This document shows positions 54,469 through 63,111 of a DNA stretch of 64,000 nucleotides, piece after piece (positions within the stretch are counted from its first letter, which is position 1; the number at the start of each line of letters is the position of its first letter). Both the position numbers and the translations under genes were made by a program. The DNA lies in assembly GCF_000332475.2 (NCBI RefSeq), contig NZ_AOGX02000015.1, positions 992,001 through 1,056,000 on the forward strand, given 5' to 3'. The notes beneath the pieces were generated by a model. That model was not told where the DNA came from. It made no database searches and saw nothing but the letters and a program-made list of their open reading frames with translations. The stretch is from Leptospira yanagawae serovar Saopaulo str. Sao Paulo = ATCC 700523 (lineage in GTDB: Bacteria; Spirochaetota; Leptospiria; Leptospirales; Leptospiraceae).

Positions 54469-57072
54469 ATGTCGGCACCGTCTCTAAAATACCTTTGTCC
54501 ACATTGCCAAAAAGCATCCCGATTGCCAGAGCCAACTCCTAAAGAAGGAAAGTTCCAGCTAACATGTGCTCACTGTTCGGAAAAGGTAGTTTTACAATTT
54601 ATAGACTATCGATTTGAGATCGTTCAAGTTCTGCCGAGTGTGAAAGAAGAATCCAATCAATCTTACCAAAGTTTTAAAATACCTGTTCCTAACATTTCCG
54701 AATCGATCCATGATTCAATGCCAAAGAAACTATCTCAAACAAAGGTAAAACCGTTTTTTGAAAAGAAGGTTGTTTGGGAGAAAGAACTTAAAAAAGAATT
54801 CTCAAATTCCAAACGGAATCCATTTGGATTATCAAAACGAAACCAAAGCCCGAAGAAGAGTTCCACGAAGTATTCGTATCTAAGAGTGGCATTTACAATC
54901 ACTTCTATTTTACTATTTTTATTCATTGTTAGCTTTTCTTATTTTGTAGCAGGAGTGTTAACAACAAAAAAAGAAGTCCCAATATACTTAGAGGCTTTGG
55001 CAAAAAACATTCCTACAAAGATACTGGATCGCAACGGACAAGTCGTAAGTGAAATCTTCCAGAAGCGAACATCCACCTTACGATTGCAAGACTATCCAGA
55101 GGATATGATCTCCATTTTACTTAACATTGAAGATCAAAAGTTTTTTTTCCATGGTGGGATCGACTATTCTGCCATCTTTCGTGCGTTTTTTAAAAACATT
55201 GTCAATTTAAGTTATAAACAAGGTGCCTCCACAATCACACAACAATTGGCAAGGATCATTTTAGACGACCGCCGAAAAAGTTTGAATCGAAAATGGAGAG
55301 AAGCACAACTTGCTTTTGCTCTCGAATCAATTCTTACAAAAGAACAAATCCTTGAGACATATATGAACCATGTGTATTTGGGTCATGGCGCTTTTGGATT
55401 TGGAGAAGGGATCAAGTTTTATTTTCAAAAAAATCCTATGGAGTTATCCAAAGAAGAGATGGTGTTACTTGCTTCTTTGCCTTCAGCTCCTAACAAGTAT
55501 TCACCGTTAAAAAACCCTGAAGATTCATATACTCGTGTTCGTGCGATTTTGAATATGTTTCGCAACCGTGGGATTTATCCTAATTTAGATCGTGATAAAT
55601 TTATCAGTTTGTATCATAATTTATCGACCCGTTCGCCAAATGAAACAGTGTTTGGCTCCCGTCATGACATCGCTCCTTATGTGACGGAACATGTGCGTGC
55701 AGTTCTTTCCTCATTGGAAGGTGAAAAAAATATTTATGAAAGTGGTGGTTATACAGTGGAAACCACTTTGGATCGAAATGCGCAAGAAGTGATTGGGCCG
55801 ATTGTTCGAGAATATTTATCTAAAAACAAACGATCTGGAAAAATCCAAAAAAAACGAGTTCGGTTGAAACAAGAATCACCTTTGGACCTAGCCTTTCGCC
55901 AACGAATGGAAGAAGTTTCCCTTTTAAATGAACTGGTTTGGAACCCTGACCAGTTGGAAGGTGATAAAGACCAAAGTATTGTCCAAGCAGCTATTGTTGG
56001 CATCCAACCAAACACGGGTCAGGTGCTATTCTTACATGGTGGAGATGAATTTAACTCACAAAATCAGTTTAATCGTGCGACTCAGATGCGTAGGCAAACG
56101 GGAAGTTCCATTAAAGCAGTGTTATATGCCTCTGCCATTGATAATGGATCCATTCACGCTGGTATGAAAATCCTAGATGCTCCTCTGTACTACCGAGGTG
56201 GTGGTGGAAAGGAATGGGCTCCTGAAAATTTGGGAGGAAGTTTTGATGGTGAGATTTCCCTTCGCACTGCCCTTGTGAAATCAAAAAATACGGCTGCCGT
56301 ACAAGTCGCAGAACGGCTTGGAAGTGTTGGCATTGAAAAGTATTTCACAAAGTTTTTTTTTCCAAATGATGCAGAGAAAAAAAATCGATACCGTGGTGAT
56401 TTATCATTAGCACTAGGAACACTTGAAATCTCACCACTTGAGATGGCTTCGGCTTTTACCAGTTTTGTGAACCAAGGTACAATCAAACGTCCCTACCTCA
56501 TCCAAAGGATCAAAAATGCAAAAGGTACGGTTCTTTACGAAGTTGGGGCAAGTGATGAATTCAAATTAAAATTACCAGAAGAACGACAGGTGATTCGGCC
56601 AGATACGGCTGAGGTGATGGTATCTTTACTTCGCGATAGCGGAAGGGCGAGTGGTGTACGAAACGGTGGTTATACGGGCGACTTAATTGGAAAAACAGGT
56701 ACAACCAATGATTACAAAGATGCATGGTTTGTCGGTGCAAGGCCTGACCTTTCCCTTGCCGTTTGGGTAGGCTATGATAATCCAAAATTTGGTATGGGTC
56801 CAAGTGGACTCGGTGGCGCGGTCGCAGCTCCTCTGTGGGGAGAGATCCTAGCTACAATCGATAAAAAAAGTATCCTTCCGAAAACTCAATTTAGTTTGCC
56901 AGTCTATGCGAAACCATATAAAATTTGTAACTTAACTGGCAAACAAGCTTCCCCAACTTGTCCGAGTACACAAGAATTGTATTTATCTGATTATCCACCA
57001 GAAGGTCCTTGTAATGAAGATCACAAATCGACAACTTCGGATCACAAAGATTTAATGAAGGGTTTGTATTAA
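54469..57072 (+). CDS. Class A penicillin-binding protein with N-terminal zinc ribbon
   Basis: The 867-residue bifunctional enzyme builds peptidoglycan. Residues 10-36 form a Cys4 zinc ribbon (C10, C13, C33, C36) facing the cytoplasm, then a charged linker, a membrane helix (~139-164), a GT51 domain (E221 in NIEDQKFF, GASTITQQLAR), and a transpeptidase domain with S546 and K549 of GSSIK, S605-K606-N607, and KTGTT at 742-746. The zinc ribbon is unusual for this family and may recruit a cytoplasmic partner. It is likely in an operon with the ChaN-like gene. Confidence 0.9.
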   Translation: MSAPSLKYLCPHCQKASRLPEPTPKEGKFQLTCAHCSEKVVLQFIDYRFEIVQVLPSVKEESNQSYQSFKIPVPNISESIHDSMPKKLSQTKVKPFFEKKVVWEKELKKEFSNSKRNPFGLSKRNQSPKKSSTKYSYLRVAFTITSILLFLFIVSFSYFVAGVLTTKKEVPIYLEALAKNIPTKILDRNGQVVSEIFQKRTSTLRLQDYPEDMISILLNIEDQKFFFHGGIDYSAIFRAFFKNIVNLSYKQGASTITQQLARIILDDRRKSLNRKWREAQLAFALESILTKEQILETYMNHVYLGHGAFGFGEGIKFYFQKNPMELSKEEMVLLASLPSAPNKYSPLKNPEDSYTRVRAILNMFRNRGIYPNLDRDKFISLYHNLSTRSPNETVFGSRHDIAPYVTEHVRAVLSSLEGEKNIYESGGYTVETTLDRNAQEVIGPIVREYLSKNKRSGKIQKKRVRLKQESPLDLAFRQRMEEVSLLNELVWNPDQLEGDKDQSIVQAAIVGIQPNTGQVLFLHGGDEFNSQNQFNRATQMRRQTGSSIKAVLYASAIDNGSIHAGMKILDAPLYYRGGGGKEWAPENLGGSFDGEISLRTALVKSKNTAAVQVAERLGSVGIEKYFTKFFFPNDAEKKNRYRGDLSLALGTLEISPLEMASAFTSFVNQGTIKRPYLIQRIKNAKGTVLYEVGASDEFKLKLPEERQVIRPDTAEVMVSLLRDSGRASGVRNGGYTGDLIGKTGTTNDYKDAWFVGARPDLSLAVWVGYDNPKFGMGPSGLGGAVAAPLWGEILATIDKKSILPKTQFSLPVYAKPYKICNLTGKQASPTCPSTQELYLSDYPPEGPCNEDHKSTTSDHKDLMKGLY

Positions 57073-58059
57073 TTGGATTCCACAAGAAGTAATTTTCCAT
57101 ACGTTACCAACTTTCTGAAGTTTGTTGGTATGCTGGTACTAATTGGAAGTTTACAACCAATCAGTGCGAGTGGATTTTATGAAGAAGCCTATGAGATGGA
57201 ACAAACCAACACATTGTTTGCCATTCCCTTATATGAAAAGGCTCTCAGCCAAAAACCAACGGGTAAATTACAAAAGGCAGTTGTATCTCGTTTGTTTTTT
57301 TTATATAAAAAACATTCCAAATTATTAGATGCCTTGTTTTTGGGAAGTCGTTACCCCTCTCATATTCCCTCAAAAGACAGAACTTGGATTTGGAACCAAC
57401 TTGCTGAAATATATAAACCAATTTCCGTTTCCCATTTATCTTCCACGTATGTGTTGGCGAGTAAGGCCAATATGGAAAACATAAAAGATCTTTCGGACCA
57501 CTTGAAACAGTTAAATCTTCCCAGGTTGTATGAATTTGCATCCATCCTTCTTTTAAAACGTAAACAATACAAAGTGATCCTTTCTCTTTACGAAGAATCT
57601 CCAAATATGTTTCTTTCTCCATTATTTGTGGGAATCTCAGAATTCAAATTAGGAACCGAACAAGGAAAAGAGTTTTTAAAAAAAATACTGGCAGATTCTG
57701 AGAAAGAAAGATCCGATCAGGAAAAATCGGATATTTTGTATTTAATGGGAGTCCATTACAGACAATCCAATGAACACGAGTTATCTGCTCGGTATTTTCG
57801 GATGAGTGGTAGTTTTTTGGCAAAACCACGGGCAGATTTGGAAGCTAGTAAATCATTAATTTTACAAGGGAAACAAAAAGAAATGTGTTCCACGTTTAAA
57901 TTTGGTTCCTCTCCTTTTGATGAGATCGAAACCATTTTGTATTACCATTGTTCCCCAACTGGTTCCCAATATCTAAGACCCATTTTACCGAGCATTCGTA
58001 TCCTATCAGAAAAGGAGGGGAATGAGTTTTTACAAGTTTTGTTCCCAAAGGAAAATTAA
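57073..58059 (+). CDS. Exported TPR-like helical protein
   Basis: The 328-residue product has a TTG start directly after the PBP stop, with a membrane or signal segment (FVGMLVLIGSLQPISASGF), then helical pairs reminiscent of TPR/Sel1 repeats (AIPLYEKALSQKPTGKLQKA, SLYEESPNMFLSPLFVGI). It ends in an acidic tail and shares 1 bp with the next start. Probably a scaffold in the periplasm; the exact role is unknown. Its position after the PBP suggests an envelope function. Confidence 0.6.
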   Translation: MDSTRSNFPYVTNFLKFVGMLVLIGSLQPISASGFYEEAYEMEQTNTLFAIPLYEKALSQKPTGKLQKAVVSRLFFLYKKHSKLLDALFLGSRYPSHIPSKDRTWIWNQLAEIYKPISVSHLSSTYVLASKANMENIKDLSDHLKQLNLPRLYEFASILLLKRKQYKVILSLYEESPNMFLSPLFVGISEFKLGTEQGKEFLKKILADSEKERSDQEKSDILYLMGVHYRQSNEHELSARYFRMSGSFLAKPRADLEASKSLILQGKQKEMCSTFKFGSSPFDEIETILYYHCSPTGSQYLRPILPSIRILSEKEGNEFLQVLFPKEN

Positions 58060-58529
58060 TGGACCTATCTCGTAGTGTTCGATGGTTTCTAATCTTCGCC
58101 AGCGGTTTGATTTTTTCCACCTATCCTTTGTTCGCAAATTTTTTAGTTACGCCAGAAGAAACAATCCGTTTGGAATTTCCTTCCCATGTTCGAAATCAAA
58201 TCCGTTTTTGCAAACAAAACCCCATACAAGTTTATGGTAGGAATCCAATTGGTTCACAAAACATCTGTATTACTGTTTTGGAAGGGGAAGTCGCAATGGA
58301 ATCTTTCTTTACAGAAGAAATGGAAGAAACATCGGAAACCCAATGGACTTTTTATGATCCCACAGGGAAACAAATCTTTCCTTTGGTTAGTTGGGAGGGA
58401 AGTGAGCCTATGGTGTTAGTTTCCCTTGTGCGTTCCAAACGTGGTCAATTTGGTGTGCAGTTACAGAGGAAAAAAGACGGTGCCTATTTTTTTTACCGAA
58501 CCAAACTTTCAAATTGGGTTGTATTGTAA
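58059..58529 (+). CDS. Exported small beta-rich protein
   Basis: The 156-residue product has a signal peptide (WFLIFASGLIFSTYPLFANF) and a mature region of short strands with two Cys (RFCKQ, QNICI) that may pair. There is no recognised family. The start overlaps the preceding gene's stop by 1 bp, so it is the last gene of the PBP operon. Confidence 0.6.
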   Translation: MDLSRSVRWFLIFASGLIFSTYPLFANFLVTPEETIRLEFPSHVRNQIRFCKQNPIQVYGRNPIGSQNICITVLEGEVAMESFFTEEMEETSETQWTFYDPTGKQIFPLVSWEGSEPMVLVSLVRSKRGQFGVQLQRKKDGAYFFYRTKLSNWVVL

Positions 58530-58829
58530 GAATTCATAAACGATCGATCTAATGGAATATTCCGTCCTACTTGGCCTATTGAAACATGACCGTTAAAGGA
58601 TAGGATTTGGAAATTAAATTTACCAAGAAAAAAATTAAGATTCAAATCACCTTCGGAATTTATTTAGAAGCACAAAAACAAATTTTCCCTTGAATGATAA
58701 GAAACTTGTTAACTCTTTAGCATGAACAAACCTTCAAACTACGGGTGAGAATTAAGAATCGATTCAATAGCCATTTTGGAAAGTCAAACTTCGAGAATGG
58801 CTATTGCATTTAAAAAAGAAGAAAAAAGT
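58530..58829. other. Intergenic region with an 11-bp inverted repeat
   Basis: No gene was found in these 300 bp between convergent genes. It contains CAATAGCCATT at 58765-58775 and its exact complement AATGGCTATTG at 58796-58806, with a 20-base loop that can form a shorter inner stem. This would be a stable hairpin and may end transcription from both sides, though no T-run follows. Confidence 0.45.
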
Positions 58830-59234
58830 TTAGTGGGAAACTGCTCTTGGAAGTTTCTTTGCTTGTGCTATCCAGCCAGTCACTCTTTTTAAATTTGGGA
58901 AGATGCGAACCAACTTCTTCTTTTCATTCAGTGCAATGATCGCATCAAAGAGATTTTTTGGAACTCGTTTTGAAAGTTCGATCACTGAATCGACACCGAC
59001 AGCTTCTAATAAGTCTGCATACTCAGATCCAATACCTTTGATACGGAATAAATCTACGTGATTGACCCACTCTAAGATCAATTTAGGACTTATACCAGAA
59101 TCCTTAGCGATTTGCTTTCTACCTTCGGGAGTTCCGCCTTTTTTTAATAAATCATTTGTTGATCTAATGCCCGCATCACGTAGCGTTTGTGCGTATTTTG
59201 GCCCGATCCCTTCTACATATTCTAACTTTGCCAT
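58830..59234 (-). CDS. DUF4332 helix-hairpin-helix protein
   Basis: The 134-residue protein has two HhH-like units: YVEGIGPKYAQTLRDAGIRS and IKGIGSEYADLLEAVGVDSV, which match DUF4332 and the DNA-binding hairpins of polymerase and ribosomal proteins. It likely binds nucleic acid. The C-terminus is basic (KKLVRIFPNLKRVTGWIAQ). It is a single gene. Confidence 0.82.
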   Translation of the reverse strand: MAKLEYVEGIGPKYAQTLRDAGIRSTNDLLKKGGTPEGRKQIAKDSGISPKLILEWVNHVDLFRIKGIGSEYADLLEAVGVDSVIELSKRVPKNLFDAIIALNEKKKLVRIFPNLKRVTGWIAQAKKLPRAVSH

Positions 59235-60063
59235 TGATATCTCCGAATCTTTTAGGAACTAATGCGTTATATATTGAGATATGGTGATAAATCAATCAAT
59301 CTTTATTTTCGTTAGGGCATTTGGTTCTGAATTTTCGGAAAAATGGATTTCCTTCTCACAGTATTAGTATTAATTCAAATTGAAGTAGGTTATATCGCCG
59401 TACAATTTGTGGGCTTGTAATTTGAGAAAAGATACTGTAGACGGATTTTAGAACTATTTGTTGGATTTTGAATCAATTAGGTCACTTAAAAACATCCAGA
59501 GACTATATTAAAAATCCATTTATATCATCATTTGTCTTTAGGCATTCGTCATTATAATAAGTAAGTCTTTATGATTGGCTTACTATGCTTCCAAATGGCA
59601 TTATTTTATTTTTTGATGCTATCTAAAATAGTACAATTCGAAGAAAGCTTTCAAGACGATTTTTATAATAGAACCAGCTAATGTAAGTTTTATCATGAGC
59701 ATGATGGATCCAAAATAAAGAAATAAAAATGAAAATAGATATTAACACCTAGCGATCCATCATCTGAATCATCCGATATTTTATCTTTTCCAAACATAGT
59801 TTGATAATTCTTTTTCATGATTTGAAATTGATTGTTTTTTGGTATTGGTCGTGTTCCAAGGGCAAGCCATGCCCAGGATTTTTTTCATTCCTATATTCAC
59901 CATTTCTATAAAAAACATCCTACCTTTAAATTCGTAAAATCCTTCTAAAGAAAGATCCAAACTAAAAAAGTTTCTAAATACCGTTCTTTCTGTTCCAAAA
60001 TCGTTCGAATTCCGCTCAAAACGGTTGGAACGGAAGATTTCATAGAAAAAGAAGTCGATCCAT
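59235..60063. other. 829-bp gene-poor AT-rich stretch
   Basis: No confident gene is visible. An open frame at 59781-60215 (minus) and shorter ones exist, but none has a signal, domain or clear start, and their ends overlap the first mini-lipoprotein. The amino-acid texture of 59781-60000 (minus), such as FGTERTVFRNFFSLDLSLEG, is slightly protein-like, so this may be a decayed gene. Confidence 0.35.
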
Positions 60064-60465
60064 ATGCTAATTTTCGAATATTTGTTCGTTAATATAAGAA
60101 AGCGAAAGATCCGATTGGAAAATACAGTTTTTAAAAAGAGAACCTTCAACCTTGTGTTACTCCCAAAGTCTATTGGCGTAGTTTTCTGGTTTTTGTTATC
60201 ATTCGCCAATTGCACAGACCAAAAGGATTTTTGTAGGCAAACCGTCGAAGGTAAGGGTGGCGGTTTCTTTGAGGGTGATGCTGAATCGCTTTGTGCAAGT
60301 TATTTAGTTTTTGATCAAACCGTAAGAATCAATATAGAAAGTGGACGCCCTTCTTCGTTTGCTCGTTTCTTATCAGATCAATATTTGTTGCTTTGCCTCT
60401 ATAAAACCATCGAGGAACGGAAGTGTGAAAAAAAATCGGAATACATCCCACATTTTGGGTATTAA
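60064..60465 (+). CDS. Mini-lipoprotein 1 of a tandem Cys-patterned family
   Basis: The 133-residue frame includes a signal region ending WFLLSFANC; the true start may lie downstream of 60064 (no better ATG is obvious). The mature part has Cys in DFCRQ, SLCAS, LLCLY and RKCEKK, then YIPHFGY. The order of four Cys and the YIPxxYG-like end are shared with the next three genes. The mature sequence is short and unknown elsewhere from memory. Confidence 0.55.
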   Translation: MLIFEYLFVNIRKRKIRLENTVFKKRTFNLVLLPKSIGVVFWFLLSFANCTDQKDFCRQTVEGKGGGFFEGDAESLCASYLVFDQTVRINIESGRPSSFARFLSDQYLLLCLYKTIEERKCEKKSEYIPHFGY

Positions 60466-60471
60466 GTTAAA

Positions 60472-60858
60472 GTGATGAAGCAGCTTCGAAACATATTTTG
60501 CCTGATCCTCATTGTTACTCTAACAAACTGTAATGTAGGTAAAAAGGAAGATGCGTGTAAATACTATCTCGAAAGGGATTTTAAATCATACTGTGAACAA
60601 CTAATTCTTTTATCGCCTACAATATTGAAAGAGGATAAAAATTTAGGACAAGCGATCGCTTCCAACATTGTGTTAGTCGGTTGCGCCACCTATCTCAAAA
60701 AGAAAAAGGAATGTGAAAGAGAAGAGAACCAATATTTACCAGGCTTGTATGGGATGAATTTCATTTTTGGAAAATCCACGCTTTTTACAAGGGAACAGAG
60801 AAGAGTGGAGCTTAGATTTCTCACTGAATTTCGAAAGGAAGGTTTTATCATAATATGA
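60472..60858 (+). CDS. Mini-lipoprotein 2, with C-terminal extension
   Basis: The 128-residue product has the signal MMKQLRNIFCLILIVTLTNC. The mature domain has Cys in DACKYY, SYCEQ, VGCATY and KECERE, then NQYLPGLYG. It then runs on for 35 more residues (FIFGKSTLFTREQRRVELRF region) where its relatives stop, and overlaps the next start by ATGA. It is closest to mini-lipoprotein 3. Confidence 0.65.
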   Translation: MMKQLRNIFCLILIVTLTNCNVGKKEDACKYYLERDFKSYCEQLILLSPTILKEDKNLGQAIASNIVLVGCATYLKKKKECEREENQYLPGLYGMNFIFGKSTLFTREQRRVELRFLTEFRKEGFIII

Positions 60859-61133
60859 AATTTGAAAAAACGATAATGTTCAGTTTGCTCTTAAACTTCA
60901 CCAACTGTATGCCGGGCTCACAAAGAGACGCGTGTCGTTATAACTTGCAAGAATTAAAGAATCGATGCGAGTTGGTCTCTCTTTTCATTGCATCTGGTCC
61001 GTCAGAAGAAAGCATGAACAGAAGTGTCGAATCAGATTTTCTATTATTTACGCAAGATTGCGTTAAGTATTACAATAGACTTGAAGATTGCAAAAAGGAA
61101 GAAAATCGATACATTCCTAGCATTTATGGTTAG
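60855..61133 (+). CDS. Mini-lipoprotein 3
   Basis: The 92-residue product starts MKFEKTIMFSLLLNFTNC. The mature part has Cys in DACRYN, NRCEL, QDCVKYY and EDCKKE, then NRYIPSIYG at the end. The four Cys match mini-lipoproteins 1, 2 and 4 in order and spacing. It overlaps the upstream gene by 4 bp. Confidence 0.65.
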   Translation: MKFEKTIMFSLLLNFTNCMPGSQRDACRYNLQELKNRCELVSLFIASGPSEESMNRSVESDFLLFTQDCVKYYNRLEDCKKEENRYIPSIYG

Positions 61134-61142
61134 AGGAAAAGA

Positions 61143-61424
61143 ATGAAAAATTTCAGGAAAAGAATAGTTATTCTAATCACCCTATTGATTGGATTCTTTT
61201 TGATTGCATGTAATTTCAAGGAACAGTGTGAAAGTCATACCCCAAATGATAACTATGACCCTTGTTTTTTTTTGGTTCAGAATTATCATAACGCCGATGA
61301 AGAAAGGAAACGAAATATGAGGGTCGACTTAATATTGACTAATTGCCTTATCACATACCAAGATATTAAGAAGTGTAAGAAAGAACCTACTGCATGGCCG
61401 CTACCGGATGTTATGCTTGATTGA
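61143..61424 (+). CDS. Mini-lipoprotein 4
   Basis: The 93-residue product has the signal RIVILITLLIGFFLIAC. The mature domain has Cys in EQCESH, DPCFFL, TNCLITY and KKCKKE, then a shorter end without YG. It is the most divergent of the four. It lies 9 bp after mini-lipoprotein 3. Confidence 0.6.
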   Translation: MKNFRKRIVILITLLIGFFLIACNFKEQCESHTPNDNYDPCFFLVQNYHNADEERKRNMRVDLILTNCLITYQDIKKCKKEPTAWPLPDVMLD

Positions 61425-61571
61425 AATTTGATAGCTTTGTTGTGTTATGCGAGATGTCCCAAATCTATGTCACTTGGTTTTCTTACCAGTTTAATTGTAA
61501 TTTATGAAATAAGCCATATAGATTCAGTGATTCATGCTTGATTTTTTCTTAAGTTGAAGTATTCTGTTCTT

Positions 61572-61880
61572 ATGGAAAATGAGTTAGAACATCTGAAAAA
61601 CCAGATCATTTTTCTCGTAAATCCATTAAAAATTATCCTTTTTGGATCAAGAGCAACTCTCACTGCTTGCAAAAATAGTGATTATGATCTTTTAATCATT
61701 ATGCCTGATGGAACAAATAAAAGGGAAATTGCACAGTATATTTATAAGAAAGTAGATAATATTAAAATTTCCTTTGATCTTGTAGTGGCAACTCCAGAAA
61801 CTCTCAAAAAATATTCAAATAGTAGACATTTAATTTATTTTTATGCCCTTCAAGATGGTTTAGAACTATATGCTGCATAA
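61572..61880 (+). CDS. MNT-type nucleotidyltransferase (antitoxin of HEPN/MNT pair)
   Basis: From ATG 61572 the product is 102 residues. The nucleotidyltransferase signature is ILFGSRATLTACKNSDYDLL (G25, S26, D37, D39) and a third Asp at D69 (SFDLVV). Its relatives neutralise HEPN-domain toxins. The stop overlaps the HEPN start by 11 nt. A TTG at 61554 is a weaker start. Confidence 0.82.
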   Translation: MENELEHLKNQIIFLVNPLKIILFGSRATLTACKNSDYDLLIIMPDGTNKREIAQYIYKKVDNIKISFDLVVATPETLKKYSNSRHLIYFYALQDGLELYAA

Positions 61881-62259
61881 TGACCCAAGTTCACCAGAAA
61901 CTTGGCTTATTCATGCAAAAAGTGATTTAGCCCTGGCAAAACTTGGGGATAAAAATGATAATTTACTCAATCAGCTCTGTTTTCATGCCCAACTAGTTGC
62001 AAAAAAATCTCTAAAAGTTGTCTTGATAAAAGAGAATGTTGAATTTCTTTTCACTCACAATATTAATACTCTAATACTTTCTTTGCCAGATTAGATTGAA
62101 AAACCTAGTTTCTTTGAGGAACTTGCAATTTTAACAGACTATGCTGTGGCTACTCGATATCCAGGTGATTATGAAAAAATTCTCGAAGCTGAATATGCAA
62201 AGGCAGCTGAATTAGAGGAACTAGTTTATAATTGGGCTAGTCAATTCATAGAAAAATAA
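61870..62259 (+). pseudogene. HEPN-domain toxin gene interrupted by an amber stop
   Basis: The first 74 codons read as a HEPN domain: SPETWLIHAKSDLALAK, CFHAQLVAKKSLKVVL and FTHNINTLILSLPD. TAG at 62092-62094 ends it. The next 54 codons in the same frame continue the family: IEKPSFFEELAILTDYAV, then TRYPGDYEKI and AKAAELEELVYNW, with a TAA at 62257-62259. Read through, the product would be 129 residues, the usual length. So one substitution, probably of a Gln or Lys codon, split the gene. Confidence 0.8.
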
Positions 62260-62345
62260 TTTTAATTCGTGCTCAACTCTGTTTCACAGAGACCACAACG
62301 CACCACCATCCTGGCTACGTTCGCGCGGGCCCGTCACCGCTCTTT

Positions 62346-62365
62346 TTTCCGCATCCATGCGGAAA
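62346..62365. repeat. Palindromic hairpin near the tRNA genes
   Basis: TTTCCGCAT at 62346-62354 pairs with ATGCGGAAA at 62357-62365 around CC. It lies in GC-richer DNA (62285-62400) between the HEPN remnant and the tRNAs. The arm core TTTCCGCA also occurs in the palindrome at 44912-44933, so the two may share an origin or binding protein. Confidence 0.4.
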
Positions 62366-62459
62366 CTTCTCCCTATGGGTCGAAGTCGCTCGGGTTCAAT
62401 TCGAATCCTTCAGTTTGTTGTTAGTTGGGAGTTTTGTTACGTTGAAACGAAACTTAGTT

Positions 62460-62547
<88 letters not shown>

Positions 62548-62553
62548 GTTGCA

Positions 62554-62628
62554 TGGAGCCGCCTGAGGGATTTGAACCTCCGACCGGCTGTTTACAAAAC
62601 AGCTGCTCTACCACTGAGCTAAGGCGGC
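62554..62628 (-). tRNA. tRNA-Thr (TGT)
   Basis: The minus strand gives the acceptor GCCGCCT/AGGCGGC, D-arm AGCTCAGTGGTAGAGC, anticodon arm GCTGT-TTTGTAA-ACAGC with TGT, and T-arm GGAGGTTCAAATCCCTC. The discriminator is T, and CCA is encoded (62554-62556), unlike the neighbouring tRNA-Tyr. Confidence 0.93.
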
Positions 62629-62712
62629 ATGCATATCCAATTTTTGTGAAAAGCGGTTAAGGTCAAATAAAAATTCTTTGAGTGGTGGTGGATTCTTCCA
62701 GAATGACCCTAG

Positions 62713-63102
62713 ATGGCACTGTTTTTTGTAAATTTCTTCATGACCCTTTCGATTTTGGGTTTTTATACCGGTTATTTTTTTCGAAAGACTGATGTAAAAA
62801 AACACCGTATCTCAAATTCAATTGGAATTCTTTTCAATTTAACCGCAGCCGTCTATTTGCTAATAATTAAATATCTGTTAGGTGGAATTACGGAATTTCA
62901 AATTTATCCGACGGCTCCAGAATTTGTCATTCATACCCACCGATTTTTTGCCGCCATAAGTTTAGTATTGATGCTTGTGATGGGTTACACTGGTTGGAAA
63001 AGAATTCGTAATCTGCATGTAAAATTGCATTACATCTTTTTGCCATTGTACACGATTGTTTATATCTCTGGTCTGTTTTTATTTCAATCCAAACCGCTTT
63101 AA
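62713..63102 (+). CDS. Small four-helix membrane protein, DUF420-like
   Basis: The 129-residue protein has four predicted membrane helices, for example FFVNFFMTLSILGFYTGYFF and AAISLVLMLVMGYTGW. Conserved-looking His residues lie in KKHRIS, VIHTHRFFAA and VKLHYIFL, as in DUF420 and related haem/copper-linked membrane proteins. The family match is tentative. A second ATG at 62740 is possible. It is followed 9 bp later by transketolase. Confidence 0.6.
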   Translation: MALFFVNFFMTLSILGFYTGYFFRKTDVKKHRISNSIGILFNLTAAVYLLIIKYLLGGITEFQIYPTAPEFVIHTHRFFAAISLVLMLVMGYTGWKRIRNLHVKLHYIFLPLYTIVYISGLFLFQSKPL

Positions 63103-63111
63103 GGAATGTTC

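Noticed and set aside
59781..60215. 144-residue minus-strand open frame
   Set aside because: No signal, domain or ribosome-binding site; it runs into the start of mini-lipoprotein 1. Recorded only as possible decay.
62285..62430. Possible third tRNA or tRNA remnant (GGGTTCAATTCGAATCC)
   Set aside because: It resembles a T-arm, but no acceptor or anticodon stem can be formed around it.
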